Position numbers and translations under genes: made by a program | From: Bacilli bacterium | GTDB lineage: Bacteria; Bacillota_I; Bacilli_A; RF39; UBA660 | NCBI GenBank assembly: GCA_900771805.1 | Contig: CAAGPL010000022.1 | Coordinates: 1 to 13,109 of the forward strand | Direction: 5' to 3' | DNA: 13,109 nt | Shown: positions 1-7,596 of the stretch, in pieces | How positions within the stretch are numbered: the stretch's first letter is position 1 | Layout: the number at the start of each line of letters is the position of its first letter | Notes under the pieces: model-generated | Seen by the model: only the letters and a program-made list of their open reading frames with translations | What the model was told of the DNA's origin: nothing | The model's database searches: none

Positions 1-519
1 AGAAGGGAAGAGTTAGGTTTTATATTTCAAGATTTTAATTTACTTGATACTTTAACTGCTTATGAAAATATTGCTCTTGCTCTTTCTATTCAAAATATTA
101 AAGAAAAAGAGATATCTGATAGGATTAAAAGAGTTGCTGAGGAGTTAGATATTAATAGTGTTTTAGGTAAATATCCATATCAAATGAGTGGAGGTCAAAA
201 ACAAAGAGTTGCGAGTGCTAGAGCAATTATTACTAATCCAAAATTAATACTTGCAGATGAACCTACTGGAGCACTTGATTCAAAGTCTTCTAAAATGTTA
301 CTTGAAAAATTTAATTATTTAAATAAAGAGAATAAGGCAACTATTCTTATGGTTACACATGATGCTTTTACGGCTAGTTATTCATCTAGAGTTATCTTTA
401 TTAAAGATGGAAAAATTTTTAATGAGATTAGAAGAGGTAATGATTCAAGACGAGATTTTTTTGATAAGATAATTAATGTTGTGACAATGCTTGGTGGTGA
501 TTTAAGTGATGCTCTTTAA
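1..519 (+). CDS. ABC transporter ATP-binding protein, BceA-like, 5' end outside window
   Basis: The reading frame is open from base 1, so the gene starts upstream and its Walker A is missing. What remains shows the Q-loop (FIFQDFNLLDTLTAYENI, from about codon 8), the signature MSGGQKQRVASARA (from base 184), Walker B LILADEPTGALD and the H-loop MVTHD. This order and the wording of the motifs fit the MacB/LolD/BceA class of ATPases that pair with FtsX-type permeases. The 3' end overlaps the next gene by 11 bases if that gene starts at 509, which indicates translational coupling. Family knowledge: BceA energises a permease that clears peptide antibiotics from the cell envelope. The Bce assignment is inferred from the partner. 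An internal ATG at 184 falls inside the signature motif and is not a real start. Confidence 0.93.
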   Translation, partial: RREELGFIFQDFNLLDTLTAYENIALALSIQNIKEKEISDRIKRVAEELDINSVLGKYPYQMSGGQKQRVASARAIITNPKLILADEPTGALDSKSSKMLLEKFNYLNKENKATILMVTHDAFTASYSSRVIFIKDGKIFNEIRRGNDSRRDFFDKIINVVTMLGGDLSDAL

Positions 520-2545
520 ATTATCATTAAAGAATATAAGAAAAAGTATAAAAGATTATGCAATTTACTTTTTTACTTTAATTCTTGGTATTGCTATATT
601 TTATGTATTTAATGCAATTGATGATCAAACTGTTATGTTGGATGTTTCAAATTCAATTTTTTCAATAATAAAATTATTAACAAACATGCTTTCTGGAGTT
701 AGTATTTTTGTTTCATTTATATTAGCATTTTTAATTATTTATGCAAGCAGATTTTTGATGAAAAGAAGAAATAAAGAATTTGGAATATATTTAACTCTTG
801 GAATGAGTAAGAGAAAAATATCTTTAATTTTATTTTTTGAAACATTAATTATTGGTGTTTTTTCACTTGTAATTGGACTGGGTGTTGGATTTTTATTATC
901 ACAATTAATGAGTATTTTGGTAGCGAATATGTTTGAAGCAAATTTAAATAAATTTACTTTTATATTTTCTAAAGGAGCATTTTTAAAAACACTTTTATAT
1001 TTTGGTATTATGTATTTAGTTGTGATGATTTTTAATACAATAAATATTAGTAAATGTAAATTAATTGATTTAATACAATCAAATAAAAAGTCTGAAAAAA
1101 TAAAACTTAAGACGCCATATATTTGTATAATAATTTTTATTTTGGCTTGTATTATGTTGGGTTATGCATATTATTTAGTAATTGGAGATACGTCGTCTTT
1201 AAGCAATCGTAAGATATTTAGTGCTATTGGTTTGGGAGCCATATCAACATTTTTAATATTTTGGTCATTGTCAGGTTTTCTTTTACGTATTTTTATGAAT
1301 ATGAAGAAAGTGTATTATAAAGGATTAAATAGTTTTATCTTAAGACAATTTTCAAGTAAAATTAATACAACAGTTTTTTCTACAACAATAATTTGTTTGA
1401 TGCTTTTTATTACTATTTGTGTTTTATCAACGGCTTTATCAATGAAAAATTCTTTAAATCAAAGTTTAATTACTTTTTCTCCAAGAGATGTTGAATTAAT
1501 TCAGATTTATTATGATTCTAAAGATGATAATCTGACTGAGATACAGAAGGAAAATGCTAAGTTGAATTTTGATGAATTATTAATTAAATATGGTTTTGAT
1601 ATTAAAAAAGAATTTAAAAACATTACTTATTTTTCACTTTATTATGATGATAATATTACATTAAAATCAACTTTAGGTTCTTATTATAAAATTGCTAAAG
1701 AAAAGTATCCTATATTAAGGTATGATGAGAATATTATTTTAATGAAGAATAGTGATTATAATAGAGTTGCGAAAAGTTTTGGCTTAGAAAGAATTAAATT
1801 AAATAGTAATCAATATGTTGTTGTGGGTAATTATAAGGAAATGATTAATATAAAAAATGAAGCTTTAAAAAGGAATGCTAAAGTTATTATTAATGATAAT
1901 GCTTATTTTCCAAAATATAAAAAAGCTGTTAATGGTTTTTATGGAATGGGTAGTCAAGAGAGTGAATTAGGGTTTATTGTTTTACCTGATGAGGCATTAA
2001 GTGGCAAACAAATAAGTTATAATCGAATGATTGCTGATTATAGAGGAGAAGCTAATAAAGTTGAGGAGAAGCTTAATTCAATAATGAAAGATTCAAAGTT
2101 TTTCTCTGATTGTTATGTTACATATAATACAAAAAAAGATATTCGTGAAGCTAGTGTAGGGATAGGTGCTTTAGTTACTTTTTTAGGATTATATTTAGGA
2201 ATTGTTTTTTTAATATCATGTGCTGCGATGCTTGCCTTAAAAGAGTTGTCTGAATCAAGTGATAATGACTTGAAGTTTAATATGCTTAGAAGGCTTGGTG
2301 TTGATGAGAAGATGATTAATAAAACTTTATTTATTCAGATTGGAATATTTTTTATGTTTCCATTAATACTTGCTATTATTCATTCTATATTTGGTATTAT
2401 TTTTTGTAATGTTATTTTAGAAACTATGGGTATAAGTTTTAATTTAATGTCTATTATATTTACTGCTATTTTGATAGTTATTATTTATGGAGGATATTTC
2501 TTAGTGACTTATTTATGTAGTAAAAATATTATTAAGGAAAAGTAA
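509..2545 (+). CDS. ABC transporter permease, BceB/FtsX-like, ten membrane helices
   Basis: About 678 residues. Reading the hydrophobic stretches gives ten likely membrane segments: four before residue 180, three more up to about residue 310, then a polar region of about 230 residues, then three at the C-terminus. This 7 + large loop + 3 plan is the hallmark of BceB-type permeases, whose extracytoplasmic domain senses bacitracin-like peptides. The N-terminus (LFKLSLKNIRKSIKDYAIYF) is the usual FtsX/BceB opening. The start could be GTG at 506 or ATG at 509. I chose 509 because a GGTGGTGA stretch ends at base 500, at good spacing. No BceRS two-component genes are visible; they may lie upstream of the window. 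The ligand cannot be told from sequence. A hairpin terminator follows the stop. Confidence 0.9.
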   Translation: MLFKLSLKNIRKSIKDYAIYFFTLILGIAIFYVFNAIDDQTVMLDVSNSIFSIIKLLTNMLSGVSIFVSFILAFLIIYASRFLMKRRNKEFGIYLTLGMSKRKISLILFFETLIIGVFSLVIGLGVGFLLSQLMSILVANMFEANLNKFTFIFSKGAFLKTLLYFGIMYLVVMIFNTINISKCKLIDLIQSNKKSEKIKLKTPYICIIIFILACIMLGYAYYLVIGDTSSLSNRKIFSAIGLGAISTFLIFWSLSGFLLRIFMNMKKVYYKGLNSFILRQFSSKINTTVFSTTIICLMLFITICVLSTALSMKNSLNQSLITFSPRDVELIQIYYDSKDDNLTEIQKENAKLNFDELLIKYGFDIKKEFKNITYFSLYYDDNITLKSTLGSYYKIAKEKYPILRYDENIILMKNSDYNRVAKSFGLERIKLNSNQYVVVGNYKEMINIKNEALKRNAKVIINDNAYFPKYKKAVNGFYGMGSQESELGFIVLPDEALSGKQISYNRMIADYRGEANKVEEKLNSIMKDSKFFSDCYVTYNTKKDIREASVGIGALVTFLGLYLGIVFLISCAAMLALKELSESSDNDLKFNMLRRLGVDEKMINKTLFIQIGIFFMFPLILAIIHSIFGIIFCNVILETMGISFNLMSIIFTAILIVIIYGGYFLVTYLCSKNIIKEK

Positions 2546-2556
2546 TTTTTAATATT

Positions 2557-2598
2557 AGAGGATTAGTTTATAGGACTAGTCCTTTAATTATATTTTTT
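2557..2598 (+). terminator. Rho-independent terminator after the ABC permease
   Basis: AGGATTAGT (2559-2567) pairs with ACTAGTCCT (2575-2583) over nine pairs including one G-U, with a 7-base loop. Two weaker pairs extend the base. A T-run (2593-2599) follows after a short AT spacer. The position, just past the permease stop and before the next promoter, fits the end of the transporter operon. Confidence 0.65.
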
Positions 2599-2625
2599 TG
2601 GAAAGTTATTTATGTATGATATAAT
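2598..2625 (+). promoter_or_regulatory. Sigma-A type promoter for the methyltransferase operon
   Basis: An exact TATAAT lies at 2620-2625, preceded by TGA, giving an extended -10 of the TGnTATAAT form. A -35 candidate TTGGAA (2598-2603) stands 16 bases upstream. The Shine-Dalgarno and the start at 2655 follow at about 30 bases. The -35 overlaps the end of the terminator's T-run, so the two operons abut closely. Confidence 0.6.
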
Positions 2626-2654
2626 ATTTATATGTTTATTGGATGGTGTTTATT

Positions 2655-3221
2655 ATGAGGGATTGGACTTCTTATCAAGAAAAAAGTCTAAATGGTGAAG
2701 TTTGTCGTTTGTTAAAATATTTTGTAAATCATTATACTGGTTATAAAACAATTGTTGATTTAGGCTGTGGTGCAGGTAATGAAGTTGTCTATATGTTGAA
2801 GAGGGGATTTTACGTTACTGTGATAGATAGACAACTAAACAAAAATTATATTTTAGATAGAATTGATGATTTTTTAGTTAATAGAGTTTCTTTTATTGAA
2901 CATGATTTTGTAGAACTTAATATTCCTAAGTGCGATGTTTTAATGTCTTTTTTTAGTATTCCTTTTTGTAAGATAGAATATTTTGATACTTTATGGAATA
3001 ATATATATAATTCTATAAATGATAATGGATATTTTGTTGGTCAATTATTTGGCGAGAGAGATGATTTAAGATTAGTTGGTGATATTAATGTTTTTTCTAA
3101 AGATGAAACACTTGAATATTTAAATAGATATGAAATTTTATATTTTAAAGAGTTTGAATTTGTTAGAGAGACAGATAATAAAAAATGGCATTTTTTTAAT
3201 TTTATTGTGAGAAAAAAGTAA
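2655..3221 (+). CDS. Class I SAM-dependent methyltransferase
   Basis: The 188-residue protein has the Rossmann-type SAM motif I (TIVDLGCGAGNEVVYMLKRG, residues about 33-52). An acidic residue follows at the end of strand 2 (VTVIDRQ), then HDF near strand 3 and a strand-4 region (CDVLMSFFSIPF). The later section NGYFVGQLFGERDD and the ending KKWHFFNFIVRKK match small stand-alone methyltransferases of Bacillota often labelled TehB-like. The substrate is unknown; such proteins may act on small molecules. An ATG at 2643 is in frame, but GGATGGTG at 2641-2648 is a good ribosome site for the ATG at 2655, so I used that start. It is the first gene of a four-gene run; only 32 bases separate it from the next start. 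Confidence 0.87.
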   Translation: MRDWTSYQEKSLNGEVCRLLKYFVNHYTGYKTIVDLGCGAGNEVVYMLKRGFYVTVIDRQLNKNYILDRIDDFLVNRVSFIEHDFVELNIPKCDVLMSFFSIPFCKIEYFDTLWNNIYNSINDNGYFVGQLFGERDDLRLVGDINVFSKDETLEYLNRYEILYFKEFEFVRETDNKKWHFFNFIVRKK

Positions 3222-3253
3222 TGTATAAATAATTATTGATTGGAAGTGTATTT

Positions 3254-4033
3254 ATGGATAGTAGAAAATTGTTAGAAAGTATTAAGAAAGTAGTTTATGA
3301 ATGTGGGAAGATTATAGTTAGTGCAGATAGAGATTCTTTAGATATAGAATTAAAGGAAGGTAATAATAATGTTGTGACTAATTATGATAAGTTAGTTCAA
3401 GATACTTTGAAGGAGAAGCTAACTAAGTTAATTCCAGGTTCAGTATTTTTTGGAGAGGAAAATAATGAGAGTGTTTCTGATATTTCTACTTTAGAAAATG
3501 TTTTTATTGTAGATCCAATTGATGGGACAACTAATTTTTCTAGAGGATTTAAGACTAGTTCAATTTCTGTTTGTTTAGTTAAGAATAATCAACCTGTTAT
3601 TGGAGTTTGTTATAATCCTTATACTGATGAGATGTATAGTGCGATTAAGGGTGAAGGTTCATATTTAAATGATAAAAAAATACATGTATCTAATAGAAGT
3701 TTAAAGGATGGGATTTTATTATCAGGATGTTCTCCATATTATGATGATTTAAGAAGAAAATCAATTGAAATTCATTCTAAGTTTTGTTCTGTTGCGAGTG
3801 ATTTTAGAAGATTTGGTAGTGCAGTATTTGAAATATGTAGTATTGCAAGTGGTAGGGCAGAAGTTTATTTTGAACTTAAGTTAATGCCTTGGGATTATGC
3901 TGCTGCTTCATTAATATTAGATGAAGCAGGTGGTAAGATAAGTACAATTCATGGAGATGCACTACAATATAATAATCCAACATCAGTACTTGCGAGTAAT
4001 GGTGTAGAAGATTATTTAGAATATATTAAATAA
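3254..4033 (+). CDS. Inositol monophosphatase family phosphatase, copy 1
   Basis: 259 residues, the usual length for the family. The metal motifs are all present: GEE (67-69), DPIDGT (87-92) and PWDYAAAS (212-219). Family knowledge: IMPase/FBPase/CysQ-type enzymes use two or three Mg ions to remove phosphate from inositol phosphates, sugar phosphates or 3'-phosphoadenosine nucleotides. The sequence does not reveal which substrate. The start at 3254 is chosen over an in-frame TTG at 3236 because GGAAGTG (3242-3248) is well placed before it. It sits between the methyltransferase and the M3-like protease, 22 bases from the latter. A second copy lies 4343 bases downstream in a different gene setting (7597-8376). 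This copy keeps the canonical Pro in DPIDGT. Confidence 0.92.
   Translation: MDSRKLLESIKKVVYECGKIIVSADRDSLDIELKEGNNNVVTNYDKLVQDTLKEKLTKLIPGSVFFGEENNESVSDISTLENVFIVDPIDGTTNFSRGFKTSSISVCLVKNNQPVIGVCYNPYTDEMYSAIKGEGSYLNDKKIHVSNRSLKDGILLSGCSPYYDDLRRKSIEIHSKFCSVASDFRRFGSAVFEICSIASGRAEVYFELKLMPWDYAAASLILDEAGGKISTIHGDALQYNNPTSVLASNGVEDYLEYIK
3443..3571 (+). repeat. Near-identical direct repeat, member 1 (phosphatase core)
   Basis: These 129 bases match 7786-7914 with one mismatch, C at 3516 against T at 7859. The rest of the two phosphatase genes differs at many synonymous and non-synonymous sites, so this tract stands out. Confidence 0.9.
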
Positions 4034-4055
4034 TTTAGTATAGGGAGGAGTATTT

Positions 4056-4988
4056 ATGACAGATAAAGATTTATTAAAAATAAAGACAAATATTTTGAAA
4101 GAAATGGATAAGGCCCATATTTATAATCCTAAACATTGCTTTGAACTTTTTAAGGAAAACGTTAATTTTGATAATTTGGGAGTAATAAAGGGACCTAATG
4201 AGTATATAAGTCGAGAAGAAACTATTGATTTAGTTTCTGAGTTTCTTGGCGATGTATCAGAAGAATATAAAGAAGAATTTTTTAGATACTTAAGAAATTG
4301 TCAAATTAATTTTGATAGTAAAGAATGCTATTGTTCTGGAAACGTATATAATAATGATTTAGTTGTTAACATAAAAGAAGAGCATAATTTGTTTGATGTA
4401 GTTTTATTAACACATGAATTTTTTCATGCTTTATCATCTGAAAATTATGATGGTGAATTTGAGTTTACAAGAGTTTTTTTTAATGAATTACCTTCTATTT
4501 TATCTGAATTATATATGTTTGATTTTTTAATTAATAAAGGATACAATCCTATAAAGGTAACTGAGTCTAGATTAAGTTTTTTTAGGGATAATGTAGGTTT
4601 TTTGTTTGATTATTTTAAGTTATATGATTTGGCAGTTGAAGATAAATTTAATATTGAAAGTATTAAAGAAAAATTTAGTAATTTAAGTGATAATCATATT
4701 AATAATATGCTTAATTATTTTTTGCATGATGATATTAATTTAGATAGAGGTATTCAACATTCGTTTGCTTTATTATTAGCTCTTAAAATAAAGAAAGAAA
4801 ATAAATCTTATGATAAACTTAGAGAAGTAACTGATAATTTATGTATGATGGATTTGGATGATTATGAGAATTTGCTTGGCTTAGATTTGTCGGAAAATTC
4901 TATTTCTAATCATTTGTTTTTAGGTAGTGTTAATACTTTTATAAATCAGCAAAAAAATTATGATGAAGCGGTAAAAAGTCAGATTTAA
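4056..4988 (+). CDS. Short M3-like zinc metalloprotease (HEFFH)
   Basis: 310 residues, no signal peptide, so likely cytoplasmic. The stretch VVLLTHEFFHALSS (residues about 115-128) carries an HExxH zinc site (H120, E121, H124). Twenty residues on comes FFNELPSILSE (from 141), which recalls the FVELPSQ segment that supplies the third zinc ligand (Glu) in M3 peptidases such as thimet oligopeptidase and PepF. The stretch GIQHSFALLLALKI near residue 232 also recalls the helical C-terminal part of that family. M3 enzymes are usually about 600 residues, so this is roughly half length, mostly the catalytic lobe. The M3 link is my inference from motifs; some other gluzincin is possible. A strong site (GGGAGGAG, 4043-4050) precedes the ATG. 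The next gene starts 12 bases after its stop. A distant relative lies at 10125-11255. Confidence 0.65.
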   Translation: MTDKDLLKIKTNILKEMDKAHIYNPKHCFELFKENVNFDNLGVIKGPNEYISREETIDLVSEFLGDVSEEYKEEFFRYLRNCQINFDSKECYCSGNVYNNDLVVNIKEEHNLFDVVLLTHEFFHALSSENYDGEFEFTRVFFNELPSILSELYMFDFLINKGYNPIKVTESRLSFFRDNVGFLFDYFKLYDLAVEDKFNIESIKEKFSNLSDNHINNMLNYFLHDDINLDRGIQHSFALLLALKIKKENKSYDKLREVTDNLCMMDLDDYENLLGLDLSENSISNHLFLGSVNTFINQQKNYDEAVKSQI

Positions 4989-5000
4989 TGGGTGATTAGT

Positions 5001-5936
5001 ATGTTAGAAAAAGTAAAAGATACTTGTAGTTATGTTTCTAAAAATAGTAAGTATGTAGTAATTAATTATGAAAAGTTAGATGAATATATTAAGACTATTG
5101 ATTATTCAAAGGTTAAATTTTGGTTAAGTAGTAATCCGTATGGTTTATTTGATATGGCTATTGATAAAATAATTAATTTTTTATTAATGTTTGATTCGAT
5201 TGATTACTCTTTTTTTGGAGATGGAGATATTAAGTGGACAATAGATACGGATGGCGGTAAAAAGGATGGGTCTGATGCTTTACTTTATGCATTACTTAAG
5301 TATGTTAAAGGAATGGATAAAGTTGATTTTTCGAATGTTTCATTTAATGAGTTTTCTTCTATTTTAAAGGGTAATGTCGATATTCCTTTTTTAAAGGAAA
5401 GATATGATACGGTTATTTCTATATCTCATGTAGTTAATGAAAAAATGAATGGTAATTTTTATGAGTATATAAAAAATATAAATAATGATGTTGATTTATT
5501 TAATATTATTGTGAATAACTTTAGTGATTTTAGAGATGAGAGAAAATACAATGGAATGGTAATTTATTTTTATAAGTTGGCTCAATTATTAACTTCTGAT
5601 ATTTTACATATTAAAGGATTACTTAGTGATAAACGTGTTGACTATAGTCATTTAGTTGGATGTGCTGATTATAAGATACCACAGACTTTAAGAGCTTTAG
5701 GCATATTAGAGTATAATGAAGAGTTGTCTGAGATTGTTGATAATAGGTGTTTAATTTTAAAGAATTCTTCTTATGAAGTTGAAATAAGGGCTAATATGAT
5801 AGAAGTTATTAATTATATATGTTCTAAAATGGATAATGTATGTTCTATTGATATAAATGATTATTTATTCTTAGAATCTAGGAATGTTAAAAGTAAAGTG
5901 ATGCCTTATCATTTATGTAGAAATACAAATTATTAG
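5001..5936 (+). CDS. Queuosine salvage protein, Qng1/DUF2419 family (queuosine 5'-phosphate N-glycosidase)
   Basis: The 311-residue protein matches the queuosine-salvage family along its whole length. FDSIDYSFFG (64-73) corresponds to the family's DALNFSFW segment, and YFYKLAQLLTSDI (189-201) to FYKRAQ..VADL. LVGCADYKIPQTLRALGIL (218-236) corresponds to the ADYRxPQ-LRxLGxL core whose Asp (D223 here) is the likely catalytic acid. SYEVEIRANMIEVI (257-270) and the ending PYHLCRNTNY also match. Known for the family: it splits queuosine 5'-monophosphate to free queuine for reuse in tRNA wobble-base modification. These matches are from memory, not alignment. The ATG at 5001 is preferred over an in-frame GTG at 4992 because GGGTGAT (4990-4996) precedes it. 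It is last in the four-gene run. No queuine transporter or tgt gene is visible nearby. Confidence 0.78.
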   Translation: MLEKVKDTCSYVSKNSKYVVINYEKLDEYIKTIDYSKVKFWLSSNPYGLFDMAIDKIINFLLMFDSIDYSFFGDGDIKWTIDTDGGKKDGSDALLYALLKYVKGMDKVDFSNVSFNEFSSILKGNVDIPFLKERYDTVISISHVVNEKMNGNFYEYIKNINNDVDLFNIIVNNFSDFRDERKYNGMVIYFYKLAQLLTSDILHIKGLLSDKRVDYSHLVGCADYKIPQTLRALGILEYNEELSEIVDNRCLILKNSSYEVEIRANMIEVINYICSKMDNVCSIDINDYLFLESRNVKSKVMPYHLCRNTNY

Positions 5937-6066
5937 AAATGGTATTTGTTTGGATTAGTTTTATGTTATTATAGTAGATATTAATTTAAGAAATTTTAGG
6001 TGATATCTGTGATTGGAGTAAGTGTTGCGGATAGTAATTGATGGAAAGTAGTAATAGACTATTATA

Positions 6067-6291
6067 ATGTTAAAGACCGCGAATGTGGGAAGTTCTCTTT
6101 TGGAGAGTTTTTTAAAGATTAGTTTGTATGACAAGAAATTATTATTTTAATAGCGAGATGAAAAATATAAAATTAAATGTTTAATTAAATCTAAGTCATG
6201 GAGGAAAAATGATTTAGTAAAATATCAGGATGTTAATGAATTTGAAAAGTGGTTAGATAACTATATTTATTTTTCAAAAGCTGATAAATGA
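6067..6291 (+). pseudogene. Decayed small reading frame with tandem internal stops
   Basis: One frame reads from ATG 6067 for 27 codons (beginning MLKTANVGSSLLESFLK), meets TAA TAG at 6148-6153, and then stays open for 45 more codons to TGA at 6289. The second half has ordinary protein-like composition (for example KNDLVKYQDVNEFEKWLDNY). An alternative frame, ATG 6128 to TAA 6184, overlaps the break, which suggests that a frame shift is also involved. I do not recognise the family. The GSSLLESFLKIS piece faintly recalls the acetyl-CoA-binding motif of GNAT acetyltransferases, but this is too short to trust. No convincing ribosome site precedes 6067. It could also be chance open sequence. Confidence 0.3.
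6090..6113 (+). terminator. Possible hairpin terminator in the gap
   Basis: AAGTTCTC (6090-6097) can pair with GAGAGTTT (6103-6110) around a TTTTG loop, with two G-U pairs, followed by a run of Ts to 6113. It lies 150 bases past the stop of the salvage gene and could end that transcript. The stem is weak, and it overlaps the decayed reading frame. Confidence 0.35.
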
Positions 6292-6364
6292 TAATTTAAT
6301 AAAAAAAAGATTTAAGATAAAAATAATAACTAATAGTAGATTTGTGTTACAATCATAAAAATAT

Positions 6365-6392
6365 TTGAAAAAAAGGAAAAAGAGTTTATAAT
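6365..6392 (+). promoter_or_regulatory. Sigma-A type promoter for the kinase-like gene run
   Basis: TTGAAA (6365-6370, five of six consensus bases) and an exact TATAAT (6387-6392) are 16 bases apart. The ATG at 6421 follows about 28 bases later, with a GGGGG ribosome site at 6410-6414. A second weaker candidate, TGTTACAAT at 6345-6353 with no clear -35, lies upstream. Confidence 0.6.
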
Positions 6393-6420
6393 ATAAAGCG
6401 ATTTAAAAAGGGGGCTTTTT

Positions 6421-7167
6421 ATGGTTGTAAGGGATAAAAAAGAGTTTTTAATATACTTAAAATATTTGAAGTTATTAGGATTTGGGTCTGAGGGAATAGC
6501 ATATTATGATAAAAATAAAAAAGTTGTTTTAAAAGTGTTTCATGATTGCTTTGCAGATGAATTTATGGAGTATGAAGCAATTCCTAAAGGAGAATTACTT
6601 AAGTTTAGTGAAGTTGCAAATAAAACATTCATTTTTCCACAAGAAGAAATAATATATGATGATTATGTGATTGGATATATAACAAGTTATCAAAAAGGAA
6701 AAACTATTGATGATATAGATCCTTTAAGAATAAATTTACAGGATTTTATAGATTCTGCAATAAAAGTTGATGATGATATTAAAATATTAAGTGAAAATAA
6801 AATTTTAACTTTTGATGTAGTATATAATACAATGTATGGTGGTAAGAAAATAGGTGTAATTGATCCTACTGGATATGGTTTTTCAGAAGATTCTTATGAA
6901 AAAATTTTAGGTGCAAATAGAAAGAATTATAATTCTGGGATAATTTTATTTTTAATAGATTCTTATTTTGATGAGTTTGTAGAAGATAATATGGTATTAA
7001 ATGAATTATATAATGATAAAACACAAAATATTAAATATTTTTTAACTTCTTTTAAAAAGTATTTGTGTGAATATGTTGGTAGTGATATAAAAAAATTACA
7101 GGAAGCTAAGAAAGCAATGAATAAGAAAAAACATAAAGTATTATTTGAAAGAAGCCATAAACTATAG
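6421..7167 (+). CDS. Divergent protein-kinase-like protein
   Basis: 248 residues, no membrane segment. LLGFGSEGIAYY (18-29) looks like a glycine-rich nucleotide loop, and VVLKVF (35-40) supplies the expected Lys (K38). YVIGYITSY (82-90) fits a hinge strand. LTFDVVYNTMY (129-139) stands where HRDxxxxN would be and lacks the His-Arg. IGVIDPTGYG (144-153) stands for DFG, keeping the Asp (D148) with P-T after it. The order and spacing fit a eukaryote-like kinase or small-molecule phosphotransferase fold, and similar hypothetical proteins are common in Bacillota. Whether it phosphorylates anything is unclear, since the catalytic loop is altered. A good promoter and ribosome site precede it. It leads a run continuing 36 bases later with the Nudix remnant. 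Confidence 0.65.
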   Translation: MVVRDKKEFLIYLKYLKLLGFGSEGIAYYDKNKKVVLKVFHDCFADEFMEYEAIPKGELLKFSEVANKTFIFPQEEIIYDDYVIGYITSYQKGKTIDDIDPLRINLQDFIDSAIKVDDDIKILSENKILTFDVVYNTMYGGKKIGVIDPTGYGFSEDSYEKILGANRKNYNSGIILFLIDSYFDEFVEDNMVLNELYNDKTQNIKYFLTSFKKYLCEYVGSDIKKLQEAKKAMNKKKHKVLFERSHKL

Positions 7168-7203
7168 TTTTATGAAATTATGAATATCTTGTGAGGTGTA
7201 TTA

Positions 7204-7395
7204 ATGAAAAAATATAATATAATTGTAGTTTTTGATAAGAAGCAGAAAAATACTTTAATGTGTAAAAGAACTAAGAATCCATATATTGGAATGTATAATT
7301 TTGTTGGTGGTAAAATTGAAAAAGAAAATGATGGTTTGAATGAAGTATATAGAGAATTAATAGAAGATATTTTATATATAAAAGAAAGTATGTAA
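7204..7395 (+). pseudogene. Truncated Nudix hydrolase remnant
   Basis: Only 63 codons, against about 130-160 in an intact Nudix protein. The N-terminal strand (KKYNIIVVFDKK) and NFVGGKIEKENDGLNEVYREL (33-52) are clearly Nudix. The box G-x5-E-x7-RE-U-x-EE-x-GU is degraded: its first Glu is Asn (N42), R50-E51 and E54 remain, the second Glu of the EE pair is Asp (D55), and the GU end is replaced by unrelated residues just before the stop. The C-terminal two thirds of the fold is missing. A normal ribosome site (GAGGTG) remains before the ATG, so the fragment may still be translated. The original substrate was presumably a nucleoside diphosphate derivative, but catalysis is unlikely now. Confidence 0.7.
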
Positions 7396-7459
7396 AAAAA
7401 TATTTAGATTAGGTAATTGATTAATAAATATTACTGTATTTGTAAAATGAGGTGAAATA

Positions 7460-7570
7460 ATGAAAGAACATTTTAAAGCTATGAAAATAATTGAAGGTAG
7501 AAATAAAATTATATTACATAACAATAACTGCATTATTGAAACAATTGCTTTTTATGAACATATTTTGTAA
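7460..7570 (+). CDS. Small ORF of 36 residues, function unknown
   Basis: ATG 7460 is preceded by GAGGTGA at ideal spacing and reads MKEHFKAMKIIEGRNKIILH and on to TAA at 7568. It has no membrane segment and no family I recognise. It fills the space between the Nudix remnant and the second phosphatase, 26 bases before the latter, so it would be co-transcribed. It could be a true small protein or the tail of whatever replaced the lost Nudix C-terminus. The good ribosome site is the main support. Confidence 0.4.
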   Translation: MKEHFKAMKIIEGRNKIILHNNNCIIETIAFYEHIL

Positions 7571-7596
7571 GTACGATATATTTTGGGAGATGTTTT

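Larger units (their letters stand above)
5937..6420 (+). other. Intergenic gap of 484 bases
   Basis: There is no intact gene here on either strand. I see three things: a decayed reading frame (6067-6291), a short hairpin followed by Ts that lies inside it (6090-6113), and a promoter close to the kinase-like gene (6365-6392). The first 130 bases hold no feature I can support. The gap separates the two phosphatase-bearing gene runs. Confidence 0.6.

Noticed and set aside
184..519. A complete 111-residue protein starting at 184.
   Set aside because: The frame is open back to base 1 with ATPase motifs, so 184 is an internal Met of a longer gene.
7159..7170. Palindrome AAACTATAGTTT at the end of the kinase-like gene as a terminator.
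   Set aside because: It is AT-only apart from one C and one G, contains the stop codon, leaves no loop and has no T-run after it.
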